Source of the DNA: Candidatus Saccharimonadota bacterium
Lineage (GTDB): Bacteria > Patescibacteriota > Saccharimonadia > Saccharimonadales > Saccharimonadaceae
Direction: 5' to 3'
NCBI GenBank assembly: GCA_017515205.1
Contig: JAFWHN010000006.1
Location: forward strand, 1 to 45,020
Length of the DNA stretch: 45,020 bases
This document shows positions 16,992-26,224 of this stretch, in pieces. The notes beneath the pieces were generated by a model that worked only from the letters and a program-made list of their open reading frames with translations, did no database searches and was not told where the DNA came from. The stretch's first letter is position 1. Each line of letters starts with the position of its first letter. The position numbers and the translations under genes were made by a program.

Positions 16992-19919
16992 ATGGAAAAG
17001 GATGGATTAGAAGAAAAAGAGCTAGAGGGGGAGATTTTTGATGTTGAAAATGTGATTCGGGTAAGAGGGGCGCGGCAGAATAATTTGAAGGACTTAAACG
17101 TAGATATTCCGCGGGATAAACTAGTGATTATTACAGGGCTATCAGGTTCGGGAAAGTCATCGCTCGCGTTTGATACGATTTACGCGGAAGGGCAGAGGCG
17201 TTATGTGGAATCGCTTTCTTCATATGCAAGGATGTTCCTCGGTGTGATGGATAAACCAGATGTGGATTCGATTACGGGGCTTTCACCGGCGATTTCAATT
17301 GACCAAAAATCGACCTCGCGGAATCCACGGTCAACGGTGGCGACGGTAACAGAAGTGTATGATTATTTGAGACTTTTATTCGCACGTGTGGGGGTGCCAC
17401 ATTGTCCGATTTGTCATAAAAAGGTGAGTCGCCGGACGGTAGAGGATATTATCAATGAAGTAATGAAGTTGCCGCTTGGTTCTAAATGTATGTGTCTTGC
17501 GCCGATTGTGACGGCGAAAAAAGGTGAGTTTCTGCATATTCCAGAACAATATACGGCGAAAGGTTTTTCGCGGGTGAGAGTAGATGGTATTATTTATGCG
17601 CTGGATGAATTTCCTGAACTAAATAAAAATGAACGGCATGATATTGAAATTGTAGTAGATCGGTTTGTATTAAATCCAGAGCTGAGAACTAGAATTGCAA
17701 GCTCGATTGAACAGGCTCTTGATATGGGCCAGGGAATTATGCAAATTTTGATTATCAAGGATAATTCCGTGGCGGTAGGCGAGTCGAATATTAAAGCCGA
17801 AAAGACGGAAGTTTTGACGTATTCGCAAAGATATGCGTGTCCGGATCATCCAGATGAATTAATACCAGAGCTGACGCCGAGACTGTTTTCGTTTAACGCA
17901 CCGGAAGGAGCTTGCCCGGAATGTACGGGGCTAGGTTCAAAAATGGAAATCGATCCGGGACTAGTGTTTAATAATAATTTGACGATTGCGGAAGGTGGAA
18001 TCCGGCCGTTCAATCGGGTGGGTCAAGATTCGTGGTGGCTAAAAAGATTAATGGCAGTGGGCGCAAAACATGGATTTAACGTGTACACACCGATTGGCGA
18101 ATTGTCGGACGAAGTAAAGCAAATGATTATGTATGGGACAGGAGATGAGAAATATGAAATGCGAGTATCGGGCTCGGGACGCTTTGCAGATGGGACGATT
18201 TATCAGACGACTTATGAAGGTGTGATTCCGACACTAGAACGGCGCTATAATGATCCGAAGATTTCGGATTTTGTGAAACATGATATTGAAAGATTTATGC
18301 GTGTGAGAGAGTGCCAGAAGTGTCATGGTGCGAGGTTGAAACCGGCGGTGCTCGCGGTGACAGTACATGATTTGAATATTGTTGATATGTGTAATTTGGA
18401 TGTGGACGCGACGCTAGAGGTTTTGAATCAAGATTTGAATTTTACTAAGGAAGAAGAGATGATTGCAGAGCCGATTTTAAAGGAGATTAAAAAGCGAGTG
18501 AAGTTTATGCAGGACGTGGGACTGGGATATTTGGAACTTGGGCGTGCGGCGAACACGCTTTCTGGTGGTGAGGCGCAACGGATTCGATTAGCAACACAGA
18601 TTGGGTCGGGACTAACGGGAGTTTTGTATGTGCTGGATGAGCCGTCGATTGGTTTACATCAGCGGGATAATGATAAACTGATTGCAACTTTGAAACATTT
18701 ACGTGATCTCAAAAATACGGTTTTAGTCGTAGAACATGATGAAGACACGATGCGAAAGTCAGATTATATTATTGACATTGGGCCTGGCGCTGGCGTAGAG
18801 GGTGGGCGACTAGTGGCCTGTGGTACGCCGGACGAAGTGATGAAAAATCCGAATTCAATTACTGGCAAATATTTGTCTGGTGAGTTATCGATCCCAGTGC
18901 CGAAGAAAAGACGAAAAATTCGAGCTGGACACGAATTGGTGGTGCGAGGAGCTAGGGAAAACAATTTGAAGAATATCGATGTGCATTTTCCTTTGGGGGT
19001 ATTTACAGTAGTATCGGGTGTATCGGGATCGGGTAAATCGACGCTAGTGAATACGATTCTCGCGAATGAGTTACTGGCGAGATTACATCGGGCGCAAACG
19101 GTGTCGGGTACGCATGACAAAATTGAAGGCATTGAAAAAATCAATAAAGCGATTGTGATTGATCAGTCACCAATTGGACGGACGCCGCGGTCGAACCCAG
19201 CGACGTATACTGGTGTGTTTACGGCGATACGGGAACTTTTTGCGGCACAGCCAGAAGCGCAGGTGCGGGGATATAAAGCGGGAAGATTCTCGTTTAATGT
19301 GAAGGGCGGACGGTGTGAGCATTGCCAAGGTGATGGGGTGAATAAAATTGAAATGCATTTTTTGCCGGATGTATACGTGACGTGCCCGGAGTGTCACGGC
19401 AAACGGTATAATCGGGAGGCGCTAGAAGTTAAATATAAAGGTAAAGATATTGCAGATGTACTAGATATGACAATTGATGAAGCGGTAGAATTCTTTGCAA
19501 ATATTCCGGCGATTGTGACGAAACTAAGGACCATAAAAGAAGTAGGGCTTGGATATATTAAACTTGGTCAGTCAGCGACGACGTTTAGTGGGGGTGAAGC
19601 GCAGAGGATAAAACTCGCGACGGAATTATCGCGACGCTCGACGGGAAAGACTTTGTATATTCTAGATGAGCCGACGACAGGATTACATTCGGATGATGTG
19701 AAAAGGTTACTCGCGATTTTGAATAAACTAGTGGAAGGTGGAAATACGATTGTAGTGATTGAACATAATTTGGACGTGATTAAATCGGCAGATTGGATTA
19801 TTGATATGGGGCCAGAAGGTGGGCTAAAAGGTGGACAAGTGATTGCAGAAGGTACACCAGAACAACTGGCAAAAACAGCGAAGACACCAACGGGTGAATA
19901 TTTGAAAAAGTATTTATAA
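16992..19919 (+). CDS. uvrA: UvrA, excinuclease ABC subunit A
   Basis: The 975-residue DNA-damage sensor of nucleotide excision repair has two ABC ATPase halves. Walker A is GLSGSGKSS at about 49-57, with a second GVSGSGKS; the signature sequences are [19 protein letters not shown] and [18 protein letters not shown]; Walker B/His-switch regions are [16 protein letters not shown] and [16 protein letters not shown]. The C-terminal zinc finger has CEHC and CPEC. In the N-terminal zinc finger the second Cys of the usual CPxC is His (CPDHPDEL), followed by a normal CPEC. Length is normal for the family. The open frame begins at 16896 but overlaps gtrA; ATG 16992 after the TATAAT is the credible start. 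uvrB and uvrC are not in the window. Confidence 0.95.
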   Translation: MEKDGLEEKELEGEIFDVENVIRVRGARQNNLKDLNVDIPRDKLVIITGLSGSGKSSLAFDTIYAEGQRRYVESLSSYARMFLGVMDKPDVDSITGLSPAISIDQKSTSRNPRSTVATVTEVYDYLRLLFARVGVPHCPICHKKVSRRTVEDIINEVMKLPLGSKCMCLAPIVTAKKGEFLHIPEQYTAKGFSRVRVDGIIYALDEFPELNKNERHDIEIVVDRFVLNPELRTRIASSIEQALDMGQGIMQILIIKDNSVAVGESNIKAEKTEVLTYSQRYACPDHPDELIPELTPRLFSFNAPEGACPECTGLGSKMEIDPGLVFNNNLTIAEGGIRPFNRVGQDSWWLKRLMAVGAKHGFNVYTPIGELSDEVKQMIMYGTGDEKYEMRVSGSGRFADGTIYQTTYEGVIPTLERRYNDPKISDFVKHDIERFMRVRECQKCHGARLKPAVLAVTVHDLNIVDMCNLDVDATLEVLNQDLNFTKEEEMIAEPILKEIKKRVKFMQDVGLGYLELGRAANTLSGGEAQRIRLATQIGSGLTGVLYVLDEPSIGLHQRDNDKLIATLKHLRDLKNTVLVVEHDEDTMRKSDYIIDIGPGAGVEGGRLVACGTPDEVMKNPNSITGKYLSGELSIPVPKKRRKIRAGHELVVRGARENNLKNIDVHFPLGVFTVVSGVSGSGKSTLVNTILANELLARLHRAQTVSGTHDKIEGIEKINKAIVIDQSPIGRTPRSNPATYTGVFTAIRELFAAQPEAQVRGYKAGRFSFNVKGGRCEHCQGDGVNKIEMHFLPDVYVTCPECHGKRYNREALEVKYKGKDIADVLDMTIDEAVEFFANIPAIVTKLRTIKEVGLGYIKLGQSATTFSGGEAQRIKLATELSRRSTGKTLYILDEPTTGLHSDDVKRLLAILNKLVEGGNTIVVIEHNLDVIKSADWIIDMGPEGGLKGGQVIAEGTPEQLAKTAKTPTGEYLKKYL

Positions 19920-19925
19920 CTGATA

Positions 19926-19934
19926 TGGTATAAT
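19926..19934 (+). promoter_or_regulatory. Extended -10 promoter of acetate kinase gene
   Basis: TGGTATAAT, then AAGGAG 4 nt before ATG 19951. The leader is only about 10 nt but includes a Shine-Dalgarno sequence. Confidence 0.5.
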
Positions 19935-19950
19935 AAAGAAAAGGAGAAAA

Positions 19951-21153
19951 ATGGTTAGTAATATTACAAAAATTTTTTTGGTTTTAAACTCGGGGTCTTC
20001 GAGTGAAAAGTTTTCGCTTTATGAAGGCGATGATGAAGTTTGTTCGCTTTATTTTGAGGGGATAGAGGAAGACGGGAAAAAGAAGTTTATTTGTACGATT
20101 ACGCGGGCAGATGGCTCGGAAGAGCTGATGGATAAAAGATGGGATACTCTAGACGGAGCATTTAAAGAAGCGAAGGCGATTTTTGAGAAAGAAGGATTTA
20201 TTAATGAAGCACATCCATTAGATGGGATTTTGGTACGAACGCCGGCGGCAGGAAAATATTTTACCAAACATCATATTGCGAATGAAGAAACTTTCCGGGA
20301 GCTTGAAAAAGCAAAACTGACTTATCCTTTACATGTGCCAGGTGCGATTCGGGGACTCAAAAATGCAATGGAGACTTTTCCGGGTGTGCCAGTGCTGACG
20401 ATGAGCGATTCGGAAGCTTTGACAAGGTCGTCAAGACGGGACGTAGACTATGCTTTACCGGAAGAAGTGATTAATGAATTTGAACTAGCGCGTTATGGTG
20501 CGCATGGGTCTTCGTATGGATATATTATTGGGCGTGTGAAAGAATTAGGGTTGCTTGAGAAAAGGATGATTGTGTGTCATTTAGGTTCTGGTTGCTCAGT
20601 GACGGGATTTATTGATGGTGAGCCGGCTTACACTTCGATGGGCGAAACGCCACTGGAAGGATTAATGTCGTCGACACGGACGGGTTCGATTGATCCAACG
20701 ATTGGCGCGTTACTTGGTGAGAAGTTAGGCGCAGAAGAAGCGATTAAAGTAATGATTAAACAGTCTGGGCTGCTTGCGATGGCGGGGTCTTCTGATATGC
20801 GTGAGATTATTGCTGGTGCAGAAGAAGACGATAAAAAGGCTGCGAAAGCATTTGATTTGTTTGTGGATGGCGTAGCTGGGAAAATTGGGGAATTTGCCGC
20901 GAAGATGGGTGGAGTAGATGCAATTGTATTTACGGCGACGATTGGGGAACGGTCGATGCCGGTGAGAAATGCGGTGATGGATAAGCTTGAATTCATGGGT
21001 TTTGAGATTAAGCACGATGCGACGATTGATAAGACTAAAGGTTTTGCGAATATCGCAGAAGATGGCTCGAAACCGGTTTATATTATTCCGACAAACGAAG
21101 CGGCTTATATGATTAAGAAAGCTGGAGAATTACTTGACGGCGTGGAAAAATGA
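19951..21153 (+). CDS. ackA: Acetate kinase-like phosphotransferase, divergent active site
   Basis: The 400-residue ASKHA-fold enzyme would interconvert acetyl phosphate plus ADP and acetate plus ATP, the usual last ATP-yielding step of fermentation. Conserved parts are LVLNSGSSSEKF (Asn13), Arg96, RYGAHGSSYGYI with His185, VCHLGSGCSV, TSMGETPLEG with STRTGSIDP (Arg243), and IPTNEAAYMI with the terminal Glu. Several positions differ from the well-studied enzymes by my alignment: HRVVHGGE reads VRTPAAGK, FDTAFH reads MSDSEA, GFHG reads GAHG, HLGNG reads HLGSG, and TAGIGEN reads TATIGER. Those positions line the acyl and nucleotide pockets, so substrate preference may have changed. No phosphotransacetylase gene lies nearby. 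It overlaps the next gene by 20 nt. Confidence 0.85.
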   Translation: MVSNITKIFLVLNSGSSSEKFSLYEGDDEVCSLYFEGIEEDGKKKFICTITRADGSEELMDKRWDTLDGAFKEAKAIFEKEGFINEAHPLDGILVRTPAAGKYFTKHHIANEETFRELEKAKLTYPLHVPGAIRGLKNAMETFPGVPVLTMSDSEALTRSSRRDVDYALPEEVINEFELARYGAHGSSYGYIIGRVKELGLLEKRMIVCHLGSGCSVTGFIDGEPAYTSMGETPLEGLMSSTRTGSIDPTIGALLGEKLGAEEAIKVMIKQSGLLAMAGSSDMREIIAGAEEDDKKAAKAFDLFVDGVAGKIGEFAAKMGGVDAIVFTATIGERSMPVRNAVMDKLEFMGFEIKHDATIDKTKGFANIAEDGSKPVYIIPTNEAAYMIKKAGELLDGVEK

Positions 21154-21715
21154 TCAGGTTTCGGAAGCGGAAACCGCAGAGATAATCAGATTGGCGCGTG
21201 AGGCGCTGAAGTGTGACGGTGATTTTGTGGAGCTGGGCTGCTACAAGGGGGATACTTCGCTGATGCTAGCGGAGGTGATTTCTGGTAGTGACAAGAAACT
21301 TTGGATTTACGATTCGTTTGAAGGGTTGCCTGTGAAATCTGAGCAAGACTATTCGGAAATAGGGAAAGATTTTAAAGAGGGGGAGCTTTACGCGAGTAAG
21401 AGGGAAGTGAAAGAACGGTTCCTAAGAGCAGGAATGAAGGTACCGGTGATTAAAAAAGCGTGGTTTTCTGATTTAACAGAGGCGGATTTGCCGGAAAAGA
21501 TTGCGTTTGCTTTTATTGACGGAGATTTTTATGAATCAATTAGGGATAGCTTGAAGTTGGTGGGGCCTTGGATGGTGCCATCTGGATTGATTCTGGTACA
21601 TGATTATGCGAACGAAGCTTTGCCAGGTGTGGAAAAGGCAGTGGATGAATGGAATCGGAATAAGAATTATAAAATAAAAAGATTTGAAAGTTTAGCAATT
21701 ATCAAGACAAACTAA
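21134..21715 (+). CDS. TylF/macrocin O-methyltransferase-like SAM methyltransferase
   Basis: The 193-residue class I methyltransferase has a SAM-binding GDFVELGCYKGDTSLMLAE, LWIYDSFEGLP (acidic end of strand 2 and the TylF-type DSFEGLP), FAFIDGDFYESIRDSL with metal-binding acids, and GLILVHDYANEALPGV. TylF-type enzymes methylate sugar hydroxyls in natural products and surface glycans. The start is taken as TTG 21134, overlapping ackA by 20 nt; there is no ATG or GTG before the SAM motif. It may modify the glycan made upstream, but that is inference from family alone. Confidence 0.75.
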   Translation: MTAWKNDQVSEAETAEIIRLAREALKCDGDFVELGCYKGDTSLMLAEVISGSDKKLWIYDSFEGLPVKSEQDYSEIGKDFKEGELYASKREVKERFLRAGMKVPVIKKAWFSDLTEADLPEKIAFAFIDGDFYESIRDSLKLVGPWMVPSGLILVHDYANEALPGVEKAVDEWNRNKNYKIKRFESLAIIKTN

Positions 21716-21729
21716 GACTGTTAAAATAG

Positions 21730-21756
21730 TTAGCACTCGGGGGTTTACAGTGCTAG
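21730..21756 (+). promoter_or_regulatory. CIRCE operator (HrcA binding site) upstream of groESL
   Basis: TTAGCACTC, a 9-nt spacer, then CAGTGCTAG: the left arm is perfect and the right arm 7 of 9 against the CIRCE consensus TTAGCACTC-N9-GAGTGCTAA. It covers the -35 region of the groES promoter, whose TGTTATAAT ends at 21771. HrcA would repress here until heat or folding stress. hrcA itself is not in the window. Confidence 0.9.
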
Positions 21757-21813
21757 TTTTTGTGTTATAATGGGGGTAGATGGGCTGATAAGACAGCCAG
21801 AAAAGGAGTAAAA

Positions 21814-22068
21814 ATGGCGTTAAAACCTTTAAAAGATAGAGTTGTGGCTAGGGTAGAAAAGCCACTAGAGAAAACAAAATCTGGAATTCTTCTGGGTGAA
21901 GCAAAAGAAAAGCCGGCTTATGCGGTGGTTGAATCAGTAGGTCCAGAAGTGAAGGCCGTGAAAAAAGGCGAAAAAATCGTTTATAAGGAGTATTCGACGA
22001 CAGAAGTAAAGGTGGATGGGACGGATTATATCATTTTGAAAGAAGAAGATATTTTAGCGACTTTATAG
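21814..22068 (+). CDS. groES: GroES co-chaperonin
   Basis: The 84-residue co-chaperonin caps the GroEL ring. It opens ALKPLKDRVVARVEKPLEKTKSGILLGEAKEKP with the mobile-loop position around SGILL, and ends YKEYSTTEVKVDGTDYIILKEEDILATL, as usual for GroES. It is about ten residues shorter than typical. ATG 21814 is preceded by AAAAGGAGTAAAA; the upstream open frame from 21760 is not used. It is first in the CIRCE-controlled operon with groEL, 48 nt apart. Confidence 0.95.
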   Translation: MALKPLKDRVVARVEKPLEKTKSGILLGEAKEKPAYAVVESVGPEVKAVKKGEKIVYKEYSTTEVKVDGTDYIILKEEDILATL

Positions 22069-22116
22069 ATTGAAATTGGTGGAAAACCTGTGGAAAACTT
22101 TAAGAAAGGAGTTTAA

Positions 22117-23736
22117 ATGGCAAAGAAGATTTTTTATGAAGCAGAGGCACGGGAAAAGGTGCTTTCTGGCGCAAAACAACTATATGATGCGGTGAAAGTG
22201 ACGTTTGGACCGAAGGGTAAAAATGTGGTAATTGAAAAGGATTATGGTGCACCGGTGATTACACATGATGGTGTGACGGTGGCGGAAGCAGTGGAATTAC
22301 CAAACAAGGATGAGACTTTGGGTGAAGCAGTGGGGGCGAAATTGATTAAAACTGCGGCAGAAAAGTTGAATAAGGTAGCTGGTGATGGTACTACTACCGT
22401 GACAGTGCTCACTTATAACATTTTGAATGAGGCGAATAAGTTGATTGCTGCAGGAGTGAATCCGATGGAGCTACGACGTGGTATTGAAAAAGCTGGCGAC
22501 GAGATTATAAAAGGGATTGAAAAATCGGCAGAGAAAATTGAAGGTAATTCCGATAAGGTAGCGGAAGTGGCAACGATTTCGGCGGGTGATGCGGAAATTG
22601 GTAAGCTAATTGCGGAAGTGATTTCAAAGATTGGCAAAGACGGCGTGGTGACAGTTGAAGCAGGCCAAGGTCTAGAGATGGAAGAAGAAATCGTGGAAGG
22701 TTTTTCGTATGATAAGGGATATTCTTCCCCGTTTTTTGTGACTGATGTGAATCGGCAAGAAGCAGTATTCGAAAAGCCACTAGTATTAATTACAGATAAA
22801 AAGATTTCGGCTGCTTCTGATGTTTTGCCACTTCTAGAAAAGATGGCACAAGCGGGCAAAAAAGATTTAGTGATGATTGCGGAGGAAGTTTCGGGTGAAG
22901 CATTGTCGCTTCTAGTATTGAATAAATTGAAAGGTGCATTTAATTCGTTAGTTTTGAAAGCTCCTTCATTTGGTGAAAGACGCAAGGAAATTATGGAGGA
23001 CATCGCGATTCTGACAGATGCGACGGTAGTGTCGGAAGATAAGGGTTTGAAGTTGGAAGAAGTAGGCCTAGAAGTACTCGGTTCAGCAGCGAAAGTAATT
23101 GCGACGAAGGATGAGACGACAATTATTAAAGGTGCTGGGTCAGCGAAGGCAGTGGCGGAGAGGATTGGTTTGATTCATAAGCAGGCAGAACTAGCCAAGA
23201 CGGATTATGAAAAGGAAGAATTTGAAAAACGAGCTGCAGCACTTTCGGGCAGAGTGGCAGTGATTAAAGTTGGTGGTGCGACGGAGACTGAAATTGATGA
23301 GAAGAAATTCCGAGTAGATGATGCAGTGGCAGCGACGAAGGCGGCCTTAGCGGAAGGTATCGTGACAGGTGGTGGCGTGACACTAGTGAATTTAGCGAAT
23401 GGTTTGAAGGCAGAAACGGACGGTGCAAAAATCGTGAAGAAAGCTTTAATGGCACCATTTGTGCATATTACAGAGAATGCGGGGTTGAATGCGCAGGCAT
23501 TACTGGCTGAAGTTGAAAATGCTAAGCCAGGTATGGGCGTGAATGTAATGATGCCATCTGATGGGCTAGTGGATTTGAAAAAGGCGGGCGTGATTGATCC
23601 AGCGAAGGTGACGAAAGAAGCGGTGAAAAACGCAGTTTCGATTGCTGCTACAGCGATTACAATGGGAGCTTTGATTACAGAAATTCCGGAGGAAAAACCA
23701 GCAGCAGCTGCTCCTGACATGGGCGGAATGTACTAA
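22117..23736 (+). CDS. groEL: GroEL chaperonin
   Basis: The 539-residue ATP-dependent folding chamber subunit has the N-terminal AREKVLSGAKQLYDAVKVTFGPKGKNVVIEK region, the ATP site GDGTTTVTVL (Asp90), the apical FVTDVNRQEAVFEKPL, and the C-terminal VTGGGVTLVN. The flexible tail ends in AAAAPDMGGMY with a single GGM rather than a long GGM repeat. A strong Shine-Dalgarno sequence (AAGAAAGGAG) precedes the ATG. It shares the CIRCE-controlled promoter with groES. Confidence 0.96.
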   Translation: MAKKIFYEAEAREKVLSGAKQLYDAVKVTFGPKGKNVVIEKDYGAPVITHDGVTVAEAVELPNKDETLGEAVGAKLIKTAAEKLNKVAGDGTTTVTVLTYNILNEANKLIAAGVNPMELRRGIEKAGDEIIKGIEKSAEKIEGNSDKVAEVATISAGDAEIGKLIAEVISKIGKDGVVTVEAGQGLEMEEEIVEGFSYDKGYSSPFFVTDVNRQEAVFEKPLVLITDKKISAASDVLPLLEKMAQAGKKDLVMIAEEVSGEALSLLVLNKLKGAFNSLVLKAPSFGERRKEIMEDIAILTDATVVSEDKGLKLEEVGLEVLGSAAKVIATKDETTIIKGAGSAKAVAERIGLIHKQAELAKTDYEKEEFEKRAAALSGRVAVIKVGGATETEIDEKKFRVDDAVAATKAALAEGIVTGGGVTLVNLANGLKAETDGAKIVKKALMAPFVHITENAGLNAQALLAEVENAKPGMGVNVMMPSDGLVDLKKAGVIDPAKVTKEAVKNAVSIAATAITMGALITEIPEEKPAAAAPDMGGMY

Positions 23737-23742
23737 AAATAG

Positions 23743-23771
23743 TTGACAGCTTAAATTGCGACGGGTATAAT
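23743..23771 (+). promoter_or_regulatory. Full sigma70-type promoter
   Basis: TTGACA (23743-23748), exactly 17 nt, TATAAT (23766-23771). It is one of few promoters here with a consensus -35 and drives the tandem membrane paralogues. Confidence 0.75.
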
Positions 23772-23800
23772 ACTACTTATAGTTAAAAAGAGGTATTTGA

Positions 23801-24541
23801 GTGGAGGAAACAAAAAAACCTGACAGGAGTTTTGCTAGGAGTGTGGATGGGTTGATGACTCGTCACGCAAGACGTGAATCTGTAACTAAGTCAAAAGCGG
23901 TAGTGCCGGTGCCTATGGATACTAAGAGTGATTCGGTAGACAAGGGCGGTTTTGTGGTAAGCACCGCTACTACAAAAACTGGAGTAAAAAAAGCTGGAAA
24001 GAAGTGGCAGAAATATTTGAAGCCAAAAATGATAGCGGTTTGTGGCGTGGTTTTTGTGATGGTTTTAGTGTTGGTGGTAGTAGTTTTGACGACTGTCTTT
24101 AACAAACCTGGTGAGGATAGTGGCGATGAAACAGTAGAAAATGTGGCACTTTTACCATCGAATTATGACACAACGGAGGAAGAAGATGCTACGACGAAAA
24201 AAATTATGGATGAATATATTGACATTGAAGTTGGCGAGCTGGAAGAAGTGGAAGATGAGCATGGTAAAAATAGCGTTATTCCAATAACGGTGAAGAATGT
24301 TTCAGAGGAGAAAATGACCGTAGCAATTGAGGTAGTGGCATTAGATGGGGATGGAAATCCGCTAGATGTCGCTTCGCTTTATGCGGAAGGGATTGAACCA
24401 GGGCAATCCTATTTGTTCCGTGCTTTTGAACTATCTGCACTGTCTGATGAACAATTGCGGCAAGCTAAATATGAGGTGCATAAGGCGTACACTTATGAGG
24501 CACCAACAACGGAGGATGCGGATATTGGTGGTGATGCATAA
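23801..24541 (+). CDS. Single-pass membrane protein with extracytoplasmic beta domain (FxLYD-like), paralogue 1
   Basis: The 246-residue protein has a basic cytoplasmic tail of about 75 residues, one membrane helix (about 77-98, MIAVCGVVFVMVLVLVVVVLTT), an acidic linker, then a domain of alternating strands: VIPITVKNVSEEKMTVAIEV, GNPLDVASLYAEGIEPGQSYLF. This resembles FxLYD-type or DUF4352-type immunoglobulin-like domains exposed outside. It starts at GTG with AGAGG upstream. The adjacent gene has the same architecture and related domain sequence, so the pair is a tandem duplication. Function is unknown; a surface or cell-wall role is plausible. Confidence 0.75.
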   Translation: MEETKKPDRSFARSVDGLMTRHARRESVTKSKAVVPVPMDTKSDSVDKGGFVVSTATTKTGVKKAGKKWQKYLKPKMIAVCGVVFVMVLVLVVVVLTTVFNKPGEDSGDETVENVALLPSNYDTTEEEDATTKKIMDEYIDIEVGELEEVEDEHGKNSVIPITVKNVSEEKMTVAIEVVALDGDGNPLDVASLYAEGIEPGQSYLFRAFELSALSDEQLRQAKYEVHKAYTYEAPTTEDADIGGDA

Positions 24542-24576
24542 TAAACAATGATAGTCAACAATAAAAGGAGGTAAAA

Positions 24577-25332
24577 ATGGATCAGAAAAAAGAAAATGTT
24601 GTGAAGAAGGTTTCTTTAGATGGTATGAGATTTACGGGGCCTAAGACGAGTGCTAGTAGTGCGAAGCCTGCTCCTAAAGTTGCTAGTAGTGCCACTACTT
24701 CTAGCGAAAAAAGCAGTAGTACTGCTACTAATAAACTTGCTAGCGTGACTGGAAAGCCAGCGTCTACGATGGAGAAGCAAACTTCTACGATTTCCACTAA
24801 CGGTGTTAAAAGGAAAAAATCTAAATCATTAAAGAAGGGTAATCCTTTAATGTGGGTGCTAGGCTGTTTGATAGTGGCAATTGTAGTGATTTCAGCAGTT
24901 TTGATAATTCGCAATTTGACTAATGGTGAACCAGAACCGGAGCCGGTAGTTTCGAATGGAGATTCGTCAGTTACCGAAAAACCAACGGAAGAGGAAGAGA
25001 GAATTACTAAAGAAACTTTGGAAAAATATCTTGACCCAGGCATAGAGGGCTATAAGGAAGATACTTTTGGCGAAAATGTGCACGAGGCTATCGTAGTGAG
25101 TATGCATAATAAGTCTGAAGAAAAAGTTTCTCTCATGATGGAAATTATTGCGGTAGATAAAAACGGCGAAATCAAAGACAGTTCTTACGTTTCGGCAGAG
25201 AATATGCTACCAGGGGAAACCCAATCTTTCCCAATGTTTGTTGAATCTAAAATACCTATGAACGAATTAAAGGATATGGAGTTTAAAGTTTATCGAGCGA
25301 ATACTTACGACGCTACTCCTTCGGCAGAGTAA
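24577..25332 (+). CDS. Single-pass membrane protein with extracytoplasmic beta domain, paralogue 2
   Basis: The 251-residue paralogue of the preceding gene has a Ser/Ala/Lys-rich cytoplasmic part (about 1-88), a membrane helix at about 90-110 (PLMWVLGCLIVAIVVISAVL), an acidic Pro/Glu linker (EPEPEPVV), then a matching domain: AIVVSMHNKSEEKVSLMMEI, SYVSAENMLPGETQSFPMF, KVYRANTYDA. The order of strands and the closing Y-x-A-x-T-Y-x-A motif match paralogue 1 (VHKAYTYEA). An excellent Shine-Dalgarno sequence (AAAGGAGG) lies 6 nt before the ATG. It sits 35 nt behind paralogue 1 and is probably co-transcribed. Confidence 0.75.
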   Translation: MDQKKENVVKKVSLDGMRFTGPKTSASSAKPAPKVASSATTSSEKSSSTATNKLASVTGKPASTMEKQTSTISTNGVKRKKSKSLKKGNPLMWVLGCLIVAIVVISAVLIIRNLTNGEPEPEPVVSNGDSSVTEKPTEEEERITKETLEKYLDPGIEGYKEDTFGENVHEAIVVSMHNKSEEKVSLMMEIIAVDKNGEIKDSSYVSAENMLPGETQSFPMFVESKIPMNELKDMEFKVYRANTYDATPSAE

Positions 25333-25539
25333 GTGGATTTTAGTTGTTTAGGTCAATGAAATAGTTCTTTGGGGTAGAGGGGATATGAGTGAAGGGGGGA
25401 TATTAATGGGGGAGTTTGCTAAGACTTTTCGTATAGTGGAGTATATGGTTGATTAGGCTGTGTGCAATCAATAAGCACGAGCATAGGATTGTCGTGCTTA
25501 GATTTATAGAATACTGGATGGTTATTTTGCTTTGATTTT
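25333..25539. other. Intergenic stretch with a 9-bp hairpin
   Basis: No gene is seen. TAAGCACGA (25472-25480) pairs with TCGTGCTTA (25492-25500) around an 11-nt loop. No T-run follows on either strand, so it is not a standard terminator, though it lies between converging genes. Confidence 0.4.
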
Positions 25540-26175
25540 TTACATCTTGTCGATGGACTTGACGAGGTAGAGAAGAGCTTCGGCGCGTTCGGTTTCGTCA
25601 GGAATTTCACGAGCGGCTTGATAAGCTGGATCGAGAACAGTGTAATCTTTTAAGTCATCAAAGATATCGCGATAGATATTGAATTTTTCGGAGCTTCCCA
25701 TGTTGATTTTGTTGAGCAATGGGATGAGATCACGTAGAGCAGCTCTTTTGACTTCAGAAGTGGAGAGATTTTGAGAAATTGATTCTGGTTCAGCAATGAC
25801 TTGCTCTGGTACAGTTGGTTCTGCTGGAGCTGGTTCTGGAGCCGGTTCAGCGACTGGCTCTGGCATTACTGGTTCAGGGGCAACAGCTGGAGCTGGTGCA
25901 GGTGGAAGATTAGGATTGTTAAATTCAGGAATATCCATAGATTCTAACGGGGCAATTGGCTCAGGACCTTTTTCAACGGTGGCGACTTTGGGCTCTGGAA
26001 AAGGTCCGACTGGTTCATCGAGCTCGCCGGTATCACCTTCTGGCACAGAAGATGGAGCAGCAACGGGATCAGAAAAAACCGGGTCAACATTAGTAGTATT
26101 GGTAATATCGTCAATAGCTTTTTGTAGATCGTTGTCTACAGACGGATTAGTAGTTTGAGTTTGATTTTGGTCCAT
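25540..26175 (-). CDS. Pro/Ala/Glu-rich hypothetical protein with helical C-terminus
   Basis: The 211-residue product has no recognised family. The N-terminal 130 residues are low complexity and acidic, with a run of PAP/PEP/EPV elements at about 85-130. The C-terminal 75 residues (SEVKRAALRDLIPLLNKINM, KFNIYRDIFDDLKDYTVLD) look like a compact helical domain. No signal peptide or membrane segment is present, so it is cytoplasmic. ATG at 26175 is chosen over an upstream GTG because AAAGGTGG lies at the right distance. The disordered Pro-rich part may act as a spacer; the C-terminal domain would carry any specific function. Confidence 0.7.
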   Translation of the reverse strand: MDQNQTQTTNPSVDNDLQKAIDDITNTTNVDPVFSDPVAAPSSVPEGDTGELDEPVGPFPEPKVATVEKGPEPIAPLESMDIPEFNNPNLPPAPAPAVAPEPVMPEPVAEPAPEPAPAEPTVPEQVIAEPESISQNLSTSEVKRAALRDLIPLLNKINMGSSEKFNIYRDIFDDLKDYTVLDPAYQAAREIPDETERAEALLYLVKSIDKM

Positions 26176-26224
26176 TTTGCCCACCTTTATAATTAATACT
26201 TATGTTAATATTAGCACAGTTTTT

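Noticed and set aside
22413-23720. Long minus-strand frames opposite groEL
   Set aside because: These are shadows of the strongly biased groEL coding frame; no promoter or ribosome site and Ser/Pro-rich nonsense composition.
25472-25500. Hairpin as an intrinsic terminator
   Set aside because: The stem is good but neither strand has a T-run after it.
25796-26158. Plus-strand 120-residue Gly/Ser/Thr-rich frame
   Set aside because: It is the complement of the Pro/Ala/Glu repeats of the minus-strand gene; no start signals.
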